A stretch of DNA of 27,532 bases, taken from assembly GCA_001579985.1 (NCBI GenBank), contig LRSR01003133.1:1-27532 (forward strand), written 5' to 3'. Every line of letters begins with the position of its first letter. Within the stretch, counting starts at the first letter, position 1. The stretch is from Hypsibius dujardini. Taxonomy: Eukaryota > Tardigrada > Eutardigrada > Parachela > Hypsibiidae. Below, in pieces: positions 9,701 through 18,020 of the stretch. Under the pieces are notes generated by a model, which did not search any database, had not been told where the DNA came from, and was given only the letters and a program-made list of their open reading frames with translations. The position numbers and the translations under genes are program-made.

Positions 9701-12700
9701 GCAGTTGACGGTCCGTTCGGCGGTCCAGTCGAAGCCCGTGTCCCCGGATCGGTCGATCAACAACCTGGTCCACGCCATTTCGACGCCGCATGTCAATCAG
9801 ATTGTGGAGACGATGGCGACCCCGCAGCAGCCACGGCATAATCTCCGGGTCCCCGTGCCGAGTGGGGCGCCGTCGAGCCAGCTGAGCCAGCAGAGCACGA
9901 CGGCGGCCGCGGTGATGATGCGTCCGGTCTCACCGCGAATCCAGAAGAACTCGGTAGACGTCTCGTTGGACGACAGTGATGAGGGTCTGTCGCTAGTGCC
10001 GGAGGCGTCTTCGCAGCCACCGAATGCGTCGCAATCGCAGCAGTCGGAGAATCGGCAGAAGGGGTCGTCGGATGTGGTCGCCGGCACACGGGAACTCACT
10101 CGTCAACGGAAGGTACGCTTGTGCGGAAATATCTTCGCGGGTTCGGTGCAATAATATTTAACCGAATGAATGTGTTACATTTAATTGAATTTAACTGAAA
10201 ACGCTCCCCCTCCCTTCCGTCAAAGCTCCTCAGAAATTCCGAGACCCCCTTCTTCTTCAAACACTGACGTCAGCTCGAGCCGATCCCCTTAAATCTGCTA
10301 AAACTTATCCAGTATTGCAACCAAATCTTTTACTGAACCCAGATCGAAAGCAAGTATTAAGAAATCATGTCCGTATCATCGGTGTCTTCGTAATCTGAGC
10401 GCAGAAAGTCATTCAGATCCAACAGAGGCTGGGAATTGGCGAAAAATCGAAACGATATATGCTGACGTCAGCCAAGGCTGGATTCCCATCCCCTTAGCGT
10501 CAGAGCTCGTCACAAAGTACAACCCCCCCCCCCGCTTACCCTACATGGCACTGACGTCATTGTTCAACGCTCCCTAAGGGGATCCATAGGGGGGACCATA
10601 CTGGTGCTCATTTTTTTATACGTATTCGGCTTTCAAATAGTGAACATTTATGACAACGCACAAGTCATAGATTGTCGTACACACGTAGCATAAACCTCAG
10701 GCCGACCGAATTAAAGCCAACTCTCTACCGGCGCCCAGCAAAATGGAGTAGTCGGAGTTTGAGCCATTTTGGCCAATGCGTGCCACTGTTTTTTACCACA
10801 GCTGACCACGCAGTCTATGCTCAGTCGATCGATTGATTGACCTTAAATTATTTGGGCGATCTTCTTGATTGATTGATTAATTTTTTGCGGAAAACGTATG
10901 ATGAGTCGACCTTTGACGCCTACGAAAGTCCGCGTACTTTTCAAATTGCACGAAGAAAACAAAATTCGTACGAAAAGATCAATGGGATTTTCGGTAAGGG
11001 TGTCGACTGGGCAGGGAGAGTCTCGAGAAAGCACAGCTGCGATGGAAGGCCAAAAGTTAGCCAAATTATGATTCCCGTAAAAAGTTGGCTTTAATTCGGT
11101 CGGCCTGAGATTTTTGCCACATGTGTACAATCGCGTGTCCTTGTTCGATGTATTTTTCAGTTTTACGGAGCCGCTGTTTTTCTACATGGTACTACAAAGT
11201 AGTATTCTTTCCAAATTGGGATTGAGGAAAATGCCGTGTAGAAACTGGGATTGAATCAGGACCGCCCCAGCGAGGCAGTATTTTAAAAAATTTATCAAAG
11301 TCATTAGGTGTTTAAAGCAAATTAATTGGAATACGTGATCTAATGGAATGTCAAAACTATCGGCAAGGAAAATAATTTTTTTTTGAGAGCCCCTAGGCCC
11401 TACCAACAAAACCGTAACTGCGGAAAAGTTATAGGCTTACGATGCGGTTGAACGTCTTGAATCCAAGAATTCAAGTACATATGGTGCAATAAATCAGCGT
11501 TGACCCCGTCGTTTGAACGAGAAATTAAAGCGAAGTGTCTCGACAATTGTTCTTTTGCATTGTGTGACGTGCGTTTTTCGAGACTAATATGATTTTTTTA
11601 AGTATTAGCCCTTTTTAACGAGGATTAACACCGAAACAGATCATTTTAAGTTTTTAATTAAAAACAACAATCATGAGCCGTGTATAATTCCCCCGACCGC
11701 ACCTTTCCATAATTTCTGTTTTCCGGTTGATCACTGCGACACATTCTCCCATTCCGGTGGAGCCTCAAACGTGACGCTTATATATTAAAATTACCCCGCA
11801 TGTTCTTTCCCACGCCCCAAGCAGGAAGGCAGTGCATGATTACACAGCGAGACCTTTTCCCCTCAAAACAGGCATTTGAAGAATTATTTAATGACCCACT
11901 CAATGTGGTAAATAATTATTTTCCAGGTGGAGATCGTGTCCCCCGCGCCAATTAGACGATCCCTCTTATCCGGCGGCTCGACTGGCTCCATGAAGGTCAC
12001 CACCTCCCCTTTGGCACGCTCGACTATCTCCGCGACCATCTTCAAGTTCCCCGGGGCCTCGCTCGCCGAGTCGCACAGCCGCACCGGGGAAACCTCCCTC
12101 ACGGACAGCAGCAACAACAACAGCCAGGATGAGGAGGTCTCCGGTGGCGACGACGGAGGCGGTGAGGACGACGCGGTGCGGATACCCTCCCGCCGGCATT
12201 CCGGCCACCATCTAGATCCGCACACCCCGCTGCCGAACGGGGTCGCCATAAACGGGCACGGAAATAAGGGAGTAAAGTCCCCGGAATGGACGAAGCATGC
12301 GTCCTCGCGGTCAACGTCTACGTTGCAGATTAAGCTGAGTGCTCTTCCGGATCATCTGCAGGTTAGTGTTGCCAGATGGGCATGAAGGCGATGTTTTTTA
12401 ACAAACTTGCTTATATATCTAAGAGAAACATCCCGGAATTTTACTTGTAAGCGATCGGTTTGTGAATGGTTAGTAAGTTATCTATCTATATTGGGAAGTA
12501 AAAACAGATGGAAGATGTACGTCTCAATCCCTCAATGGTAGTGAATCGGTTCTAAACGGGCAAGTAAATTTATGTTACGAATGCAATTTTTGTTTTGTAA
12601 ATACTGAAATTGAGACGTCGAACTCGTTTTTAGTGGTCTTTAAAATGAAGGGGATATGTAATGTAATTGTTTAATAAATCAGTTCAAGATTAGTTTGATA

Positions 12701-15442
12701 TTATGGAGATAGCTATAATTAATTAGATATATTTAAAAATTACCGAAACTTGAAACGCTACATCACTTTCTAAGACATGGCGGTTCAATTAAAAAACATT
12801 TGAAGGAAATCGGTCGGATAGTTTCTGAGATATGAGTGCGGTGGGGAGGGGCGGGGAGGGAGCGGGGGTCGAACGAATACGTTAAGGAAGGCTTTGATAT
12901 GTCTAATTTCGTACAAGAAAACCGCTCTTGGTTTTAAACGAAATACTTATATTGATCCCCCGTGCGGGCATTTAGTTTCACTCAGGAGGACTGCCGACAC
13001 TTAGTTTTCACTTAGTTTGTCTGCGGGCACTTAGTTTAGGCTGAGGACATTTAGTTTTAGTTTTAAATCAAATTAATGCAAATCTTAGTATCTGTTGCCA
13101 TCAAACCGATGTACTACACTAAAGAACTGCAGTGCGGTTTTCGGCTTCAAGTTCCTGCGTTGGTTTTTTTATGATCTCGTTATACTACTACTCAATTCTA
13201 CCGCTCAACTAGACTATCTGCGATATCTATAGACTACGATTACACGTGACCCATAATCTGACTTAATCAGCAGCAGTGTACTATGTTCAACAGAGATTCT
13301 ACTCTCGTCAACGCCTCTGCCAGTGATTCAGATCTGCTTTAACCAGATCCCTACTGCCCTCTACTGTTATACAAACAATTACATACAACTTACGTCCCAT
13401 TACAAATAAATAGTAAAATTAAGTGCCCACAGCCTCGGATAAATATTTATAATTAAATATGAAACTAAGTGCCCGCAGTGAACACTAAGTGAAAAGTAAG
13501 TGTGCGCAGACTTCCTGAGTGAAACTAAGTGCCCGCAGCTGTTACCTAATTTTATAATGGAAATGTAAAACTTAATACATGTTTAAAAACCTGTTCTTGA
13601 TTTTAAATAATAGACAATGGTTAAATCATACCATATAATTAAAATGTTTACGGATGTAACTGTACCAATAATTATATAAGGAAAACGTAAAATTTGTTTT
13701 GACTTTCAAGCCTCAACTCTCAACTTTTAAGAGGGAAGGAACTGAATTAGACACATCATGGAATCGTAAACTCTAAATCGGTTTTCAGTTGTAACTTTGT
13801 AGGATTAAAAGAGAGGAGATTTATAATGTTTTGCCATTTGTTAAAAGGTTTCATGACTATTTCACTGGATGCGTTGATGCTTTGTCGATCAGATTCCAAA
13901 AAATAGTGTAGAAGTACGCATTTAGTATAGACAAAGCCAGCAACTGCGAAAAGCGCAGTTGCATGAATCAGGCTTCGTATAAACAAAATATTTCTATATT
14001 GTTCTAAATCACATTTAAGAATGCTGAAAACATGATTCGTTCTTCGGAAATACAAAAGGGTTTTTATTTAGCGAAATTTTCCGGTATACAATAGAATTTA
14101 GTGTGCATGTTATTTACGTTGTTCTTTGGCTGCAGGTGCATGGGCAGTCAGAACGGGAGATGGGGACGCCGCGACGGACGCAGCCGGAGGCCTTCGGCTT
14201 CCCGGACAATGTCTTCGACTCTCCCAGTCACATGCAGATCTCCGTGACAACACCGATGGGGACGCTGAAGCACGCCAAGCTGCAAACGCGGGCGATGCTG
14301 CCGCGGTCGGGCTTGCGATTGGTGGTAGACGATGGGACGAATAAGGAGCCATTAAGTCCGGGCCAGACGCCGGAGAGCGAGCGTGAGCGTTCCCCGGCCG
14401 CGCCGATGACCCCCGCGGGCATGCAGATTATGGATCCAAAAGCCCTTCATCGGATCAGCGTTTACGGTAGGCAATGCTGCTTTCTTTTATGACCAATATG
14501 CTTCCCCAGCTCGGGTCATTATCCATTTGTTCATAACTTTTTAAAAACTCTTCGAAACTAACCGATTAATTAAACTTAACTAACAATAAGGCTTATTCAC
14601 TTGGGATTTTTAGTTTAGTCTTTTTGGGAGCTTAAAATACTAGTTTCGCTTTTTCAATAAGCTTCATAAACAGCTATTACTATTTATTATTTATTTATTT
14701 TTTAACAATTTGCCAACAATTTTAGATTTAACAATTTAAAATTTTATTTTTCACTTCCCAAGTTTATGGTTTGGGAACCGAACGTTGTAACTTTGCGTTT
14801 TTCAAAAACTAAAAGATTAAAACTATAAAATTACCTAATGACTAACCCCTTTCTTAATTTTTAATTTTGGTTCAATCTGATTGAGAGCTTAAGGTAGCAG
14901 TTTTGTCTTTAGTTAATCTTTACAGTATAAACAAGGATCATTACTTATTTTTTTTTAACAGTTTCTTAACAATTTCCGTTTTTCTAGGCTTTTCCAGTTA
15001 AATCTTTAGTAGCCAAAAGTTTTAACTTAATGTTTTCCAGAAACTAAAAAAGTAAAACAATAAAACTAATGCCCAACCCGCTTAGCGTAGTTTTAATTTT
15101 GTTTTTCTCATTTTTATTTAGTTTAGTCATCCCATAAAATGTAGCTAAAAAGTTTTTGGTTGCTGATTCGTTTGGGCCCAAAAAGTTTGGCCCGCAAAAG
15201 ACAAGACAATTTTTTCTTAGAAAGTGTGACAGTTATTCGATGGGGAATAACTGTAAAAATAATTTTTTCCCCGTTCAGATGTGAAGCGTGAAGGCGAGCC
15301 CATCTTGCCAGCCACATTGATGCATGTGGGCTGCTTCAGCTGGCTTAAGCGTCGGGCATTGTGTGGAGCTAGACGCCAGAACCGATCCGTTCAAGTACTT
15401 CCGGTGGGGATGAATGGACAGCCAAAAACCAAGCTCGGTTGA
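3782..15442 (+). CDS. casein kinase 1 family Ser/Thr kinase, CK1-gamma-like, 928 aa, nine exons
   Basis: Exons: 3782-4091, 4325-4483, 4657-4826, 6496-6691, 8628-9021, 9485-10112, 11927-12361, 14136-14466, 15279-15442. All introns are GT-AG, phases match throughout, and the sum is 2787 nt (928 codons plus TGA). Residues 1-104 are low-complexity, with ten Asn at 18-27 and five Ser-Pro sites at 37-66. The kinase domain spans about 138-430: glycine loop 142-153 (GEPFAKGGFGEV), Lys169 (FAVKIE), Glu184 in helix C, LLGPSLDDVF at 217-226, catalytic HGDVKGENFLIG at 259-270, DFG at 284-286, then GTPRYMS, RDDLES and PWQG. CK1 kinases use ATP to phosphorylate acidic or primed sites. The words GEVRFG, ENFLIG, RYMS, PDYEYLR and FDWIGK point to CK1-gamma, which is membrane-attached and acts in Wnt and trafficking pathways. 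Odd points: Gly replaces Arg in HRD, and Ala replaces the first loop glycine. Residues 431-928 are Ser/Pro/Gln-rich and end near CFSWLKRR (893-900), reminiscent of the CK1-gamma lipidated tail. The family call is firm; the gamma subtype is inferred. Confidence 0.88.
3830..3863 (+). repeat. AAC/CAA trinucleotide repeat inside coding exon 1
   Basis: An in-frame run of AAC/AAT codons encodes ten consecutive asparagines (residues 18-27 of the kinase). A related CAA-rich stretch lies in the leader just upstream (3747-3780). Such codon repeats are prone to length change. Confidence 0.8.
4176..4283 (+). repeat. degenerate TGTGTC hexanucleotide repeat in kinase intron 1
   Basis: Imperfect copies of TGTGTC fill most of the 3' half of the 233-bp first intron. 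The same motif recurs as a purer array in intron 3 (5508-5660). Confidence 0.75.
4871..4985 (+). repeat. AT-rich degenerate tandem repeat
   Basis: About three diverged copies of a unit of roughly 40 bp built around TGGAAACAAATA followed by AATTTAAAA, lying inside kinase intron 3. Confidence 0.5.
5508..5660 (+). repeat. TGTGTC hexanucleotide microsatellite in kinase intron 3
   Basis: Consecutive TGTGTC copies, nearly perfect from about 5548 to 5612 and interrupted at both ends by TTTATG- and TATCTC-type variants. It is open in two + frames as repetitive Val-Ser or Cys-Val strings, which are repeat translations rather than protein. Confidence 0.9.
6692..8627 (+). other. kinase intron 4 (1936 bp)
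   Basis: Bounded by ACC G|GTACGT and TTCCTTAG|TG (phase 1). It is strongly AT-rich except for 7170-7265 and the transposase-like fragment around 7649-7948. Nothing else with coding character is seen. Confidence 0.7.
7649..7948 (-). pseudogene. possible decayed mariner/Tc1-type transposase fragment
   Basis: A 99-codon minus-strand frame inside kinase intron 4. Its product carries GGAPPT, AYEDSFFPQ and later WRSKRPDI. These align loosely and in order with conserved blocks of IS630/Tc1/mariner-type DDE transposases: a GAPPH-type block, an F-P block and a W-P-x-R-S-P-D-L block. Downstream similarity fades and the flanking frames contain stops, so it would be a dead fragment. The match is by eye and weak; the alternative is a chance frame. 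If real, it could be a relic of the source of the TA-flanked inverted-repeat elements at 9150 and 22237. Confidence 0.3.
9022..9484 (+). other. kinase intron 5 (463 bp)
   Basis: Bounded by TTCAG|GTAAAG and TTTTTTAG|G (phase 2, splitting Arg410). One third of it is the inserted MITE at 9150-9302; the rest is AT-rich. Confidence 0.75.
9150..9302. mobile_element. MITE with 24-bp perfect terminal inverted repeats and TA target duplication
   Basis: The left end 9150-9173 (starting CTGTACTGCCGCGATTAA) is the exact reverse complement of 9279-9302. TA dinucleotides flank both sides (9148-9149 and 9303-9304), as expected for Tc1/mariner-type insertion. The 105-bp interior is TG/CA-rich with no coding capacity, so the element is non-autonomous and needs a transposase from elsewhere. 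The perfect arms suggest a fairly young insertion. It lies inside kinase intron 5. Confidence 0.8.
10200..10580 (+). repeat. diverged tandem duplication with three TGACGTCA octamers
   Basis: Two related blocks, about 10200-10290 and 10480-10580, share a GTCA-AGCTC-TCA segment followed by a C-run and CACTGACGTCA. The palindromic octamer TGACGTCA occurs at 10265-10272, 10463-10470 and 10552-10559. This is the full CREB/ATF consensus half-site dimer. Whether the sites act as an intronic enhancer or are simply part of the repeat cannot be told from sequence. Confidence 0.5.
10581..10611. repeat. dispersed repeat, partial copy 3
   Basis: GATCCATAGG...GGACCATACTGGTGCTCA matches the 3' third of the repeats at 276-378 and 17445-17550 (ACATAGG-GGGACTATAGTGGTGCCCA in the latter). 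Only the end of the unit is preserved. Confidence 0.35.
10672..11131. mobile_element. inverted-repeat element with roughly 55-bp arms (non-autonomous DNA transposon)
   Basis: The left arm (about 10672-10722) and right arm (about 11083-11131) are reverse complements. A perfect core of about 26 bp (CTCAGGCCGACCGAATTAAA and onward) is extended outward by about 27 bp with four mismatches and a 2-nt gap, ending near ATTGT...ACAAT. The interior of about 360 bp has no transposase frame. A target duplication is not clear, so the exact ends are uncertain. Inserted in kinase intron 6. Confidence 0.65.
12362..14135 (+). other. kinase intron 7 (1774 bp)
   Basis: Bounded by CTGCAG|GTTAGT and GGCTGCAG|GTG, phase 0. 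It contains a G-rich stretch (12839-12869) and the foldback element (12962-13538). The minus-strand frame at 13756-14055 has no recognisable product and AT-rich composition, so it is not called. Confidence 0.7.
12962..13538. mobile_element. foldback-type element with repeated GTGCCCGCAG motifs in long inverted arms
   Basis: The left arm, about 12962-13062, and right arm, about 13415-13538, are reverse complements with scattered differences. Each arm contains roughly four copies of a subrepeat related to AAACTAAGTGCCCGCAG, read as CTGCGGGCACTTAGTTT in the left arm. The ends are TGCGGGCA and TGCCCGCA. The interior (about 13063-13414) has no coding frame and no target duplication is evident. Long arms made of short tandem subrepeats are typical of foldback transposons. 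Inserted in kinase intron 7. Confidence 0.7.
14467..15278 (+). other. kinase intron 8 (812 bp)
   Basis: Bounded by TTTACG|GTAGGC and CCGTTCAG|AT, phase 1. It consists largely of two diverged copies of one AT-rich block (14610-14880 and 14881-15125). No coding content. Confidence 0.7.
14610..15125 (+). repeat. diverged intronic tandem duplication, about 260-bp unit
   Basis: Unit 1 (14610-14880) and unit 2 (14881-15125) share blocks in the same order: GAGCTTAA, a T-rich stretch with AACAATTT, a TAACTT...TTTTC-AAACTAAAA block with ATAAAA, then AACCC and TTTAATTTTG. Divergence is substantial, so the duplication is old. Confidence 0.5.
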
Positions 15443-15643
15443 GGACGACTCCTATTTTCGTCCACTGAAGTGACTTGCAATGCACCTCTGTTTTCATAAT
15501 ATATCGACACACACAAAAAACGAACTACATGCAAAAAATGGTTTTCAAATCAAATTTGGGATCTAGTTCACAATCCGTCTATAGATTCTGAAACTTTGTC
15601 AGAACTGAAACTACCACCCAGATCTGATAATTTCCGTTTTCGC

Positions 15644-15649
15644 AATAAA
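15644..15649 (+). terminator. polyadenylation signal of the kinase gene
   Basis: Canonical AATAAA about 200 bases after the kinase TGA at 15440-15442, in a plausible position for 3' end formation of this transcript. Confidence 0.5.
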
Positions 15650-16472
15650 ATCCAAAGAGTCCAGGGATTGTAATCACTTCATACGGAGGTGCTTGCCGGA
15701 ATTGAAGCAACCCCTTCCATCGATCATAAGGTACGGAAACATGGCTGAAAAGTGAAAAGTCTCAATACGATTTTGTAACTATGTTCTTTAAAAGTGCGTC
15801 TACGAACAGATCATCAATATTTTAATCAGTATTAGGAAATTTCCCCGTTTCATTCATTTATCCACGTCCAGATCCTAGGGCTTCGAACATCTTCTGATTA
15901 CTCTGTGACGGAAGGTAAATCCACCGGATCTCCTGCAACATATTCGAGTCATGGCCGCCTTACCATTGGACCAATCAGTCACTCACTCAATGTTTCCCAT
16001 ACCATGGTCTATCTAAGCATCCCATCTGTTGGGACAGTGGTGAATGCAGCTGTACATGGATATTTAATTAAAACTTTAACATATTTTTTTAATATAAGTC
16101 AGAGTTGGCTTCGTAGAGCAGAGCAGCACGAGCAATTAGCAATGTGCAGTACTCGTACACAACGTGACAATTGACTTTTTTGCGCAGCTTTTGGCACGCT
16201 ATTGGTTGATCCGTGTTGTTCCGGTTGATCGTTCTGGTGATTGGATGTCTGGGGTGGAGCGATGAGCCTTCAAAAAGGAGTTGGCCACTAAGATTGAAGG
16301 TCTACAAGATGGTCTACGACGCGCTCCCTGATGCTCCCTGGCGTGCCTGTTTGTTGCATGTCTGTTTGTCTGCATTGGTGCATGTCTATTTGCCTGATAG
16401 TAAACCTGCCTAAAAATCTGGCACTAGTTGTAGTTATCCATTTGTCTGTCGTTTTTAATCATTAGAACTTAC

Positions 16473-16710
16473 CGAGCTGACTGTTTGTGTCCTTGCCTGA
16501 CACATGGGCCAGCTTTGGTGACTATCCATTTGTCTAGCTGTAAGAAAGCTATGAAAGCCCATTTCCAGCGTAAAAACCCTGCAACTCACCTTGGTCACCG
16601 TTATAGCCGGCCGGGCAGTTGTGGCGTACGTTGATGTGGTTGCACTTGCATGGTTGTACGGTATGTTGCTTGGTTGTACGGTACGTGTAGCAGATCTTGC
16701 ACCCGGCTTG
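16473..16710 (-). pseudogene. possible cysteine-rich exon pair or remnant
   Basis: On the minus strand, 16710-16590 could be an exon (preceded by AACTAG, followed by AAG|GTGAGT). A 52-bp intron ending CTTACAG leads to 16537-16473, followed by CG|GTAAGT. The first exon reads AGCKICYTYRT...PCKCNHINVRHNCPAGYNGD, a Cys-spaced pattern like extracellular disulfide-rich or EGF-type domains. The same frame continues upstream as PCDEGN with an in-frame TGA and then TAG before the exon. This means either that the exon starts at 16710 or that this is a broken gene. No start or further exons were found. The opposite strand is open and hydrophobic over the same bases, so the strand itself is not settled. 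Confidence 0.28.
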
Positions 16711-17444
16711 CTAGTTCTTGTCTCAGTTGCCCTCATCGCATGGGGTCGGCACAGACATTGCCCTGAAAAAAAAGACGGACTAGACCACCGGTAGACGAGA
16801 TTCTTTCGGCCTACCAACTTAGCTCCGGGTCGCCATCAGCCGTCGCAGTTTAAGCCGGGAGCTTCTAGTCGTCCGAATGTCCTTCAACTCTACCGTTCAA
16901 AACAGATTAGCCCAGTCATCCAGCTAGACTTATACTCTGCCATGGACCCTACCGACCGTTCAATTTAGCCGTCTTGGTTCCTGTCCCGAAACTTTTACCT
17001 GTCTCCGCACATTCAGTGGCTTTCATTTCAATAGAAGGAATGGTGAACAGACTTTTCAAAAACTTAAGTTCTGTTTATTCGGCCATCTGATTTGGAAGAC
17101 TGTAGCTGCGTGAAGTCAGCGAAAGTGTCTGCTCGTGTGATTAATCGCTGGCGTTATCGCCAAACAATTTGAATTTGCGGTTCTGCATGTTCACAAGCCT
17201 TTGAATGGTTTCGCCATAAGCGATTAAAAGCCCAGTAAATTCGCTTCGTTCTTGTTTCAGGTTTTGGGAGATCTAGCTTTACGGCAGGGAGAAATGAGCA
17301 GACGAAATTGAGTTTTAGACTCTAAATCAAACAGAGAGAAAAGCCATCTTCCCGGGCACGGAGTTCAACTTTGACCCGCGCTGCGATTGTTCTGTCCGAA
17401 ATTTGCTTTTTTATATTTTCGGGAGGTATGATGATCGGCCTTTG

Positions 17445-17550
17445 GGGATTGGGGGGAAGGGGCCAACTATAATGTAATAGGGGTGAACAGGGGGTGACAA
17501 TATACGGGGTACATAGGTGGGACTATAGTGGTGCCCATCATTAAATAGAA
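17445..17550. repeat. dispersed repeat, copy 2
   Basis: Aligns along most of its length with 276-378, including TATAATGTAATAGG and the final ACTATAG-GG. It ends about 30 bp before the ATG of the small membrane protein gene, so it may supply part of that gene's promoter or leader. Confidence 0.5.
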
Positions 17551-17582
17551 TCGTTAACTGAAATAAAATATTGCTCATCAAA

Positions 17583-18020
17583 ATGGTGGTAAAGTTTGTA
17601 ATGGCTCACTGGTTCCCATGGAACGCATTCAACAGAGCACCAAGAAAAGAAGATGGGTATAAAAAATTACTGTTTACTGTTTTACCATTTTTCATGTCGG
17701 GTTTGCAGCTTCTCATGACAGTTTTCACGTCGGTGGCCTTCTTGGTGGTCATAGTAAGCAGCTACAAGCGAATTCAGTCACAACGCGAGGACGACCGCGA
17801 AATGATTGAGCCTCCACCGCCTAAATCTGCAGCGGTTGGCGTGCCGTTGACGACAACGACAACCGTAATGGTGAACGAAGCGACGGCTACATCTGAACCG
17901 ATTGCGGAAGTGCCAGCAGATTTAGGAAAGGAGGTGGTTCAGCCGACGAACCTTCATGAGGTGGCTCCACCGTGTTACTGGACTGCCACCGAGACGGTGA
18001 ACCCTGTGACACAAGTGTAG
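17583..18020 (+). CDS. small membrane protein with Pro-rich tail and PPCY motif
   Basis: The frame runs from ATG 17583 (AAAATGG, good start context) to TAG 18018-18020, 145 residues. About 30 N-terminal residues are followed by a long hydrophobic stretch (roughly residues 29-62: LLFTVLPFF...LLMTVFTSVAFLVVIVSSY). A charged stop (KRIQSQREDDRE) then precedes a Pro/Thr-rich tail with PPPP and, near the end, PPCY. PPxY binds WW domains such as those of NEDD4-type ubiquitin ligases. The two genes downstream also pair a last membrane segment with a PPxY tail, so this may be a diverged relative. Alternatively 17709 (after TTTGCAG with a pyrimidine tract) is the start of a last exon and the earlier part is intronic; no matching upstream exons were found. 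I do not recognise the family. Confidence 0.5.
   Translation: MVVKFVMAHWFPWNAFNRAPRKEDGYKKLLFTVLPFFMSGLQLLMTVFTSVAFLVVIVSSYKRIQSQREDDREMIEPPPPKSAAVGVPLTTTTTVMVNEATATSEPIAEVPADLGKEVVQPTNLHEVAPPCYWTATETVNPVTQV

Larger units (their letters stand above)
10113..11926 (+). other. kinase intron 6 (1814 bp)
   Basis: Bounded by CGGAAG|GTACGC and TTTTCCAG|GTG, phase 0. It contains a C-rich duplicated block with three CRE-like octamers (10200-10580), part of a dispersed repeat (10581-10611) and a long inverted-repeat element (about 10672-11131). The remaining 11132-11926 is AT-rich and shows no gene. Confidence 0.7.
15650..17582. other. intergenic region between the kinase and the membrane-protein cluster
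   Basis: No firm gene. It contains two possible minus-strand exons (16473-16537 and 16590-16710), a short internal duplication of TTGTACGGTA near 16650-16685, and copy 2 of the dispersed repeat (17445-17550). Several short + frames here (15905-16174, 16213-16413) show no domain or splice support. Confidence 0.5.

Noticed and set aside
9793-10099. Minus-strand frames opposite kinase exon 6
   Set aside because: Shadows of the Ser/Pro/Gln-rich tail, with no independent support.
13756-14055. 99-codon minus-strand frame in kinase intron 7
   Set aside because: AT-rich, no recognisable motif, no splice or start support.
16591-16794. Hydrophobic + frame that could be a membrane exon
   Set aside because: No flanking splice support tied to the 17583 gene; it lies opposite a better-bounded minus-strand cysteine-rich exon candidate.
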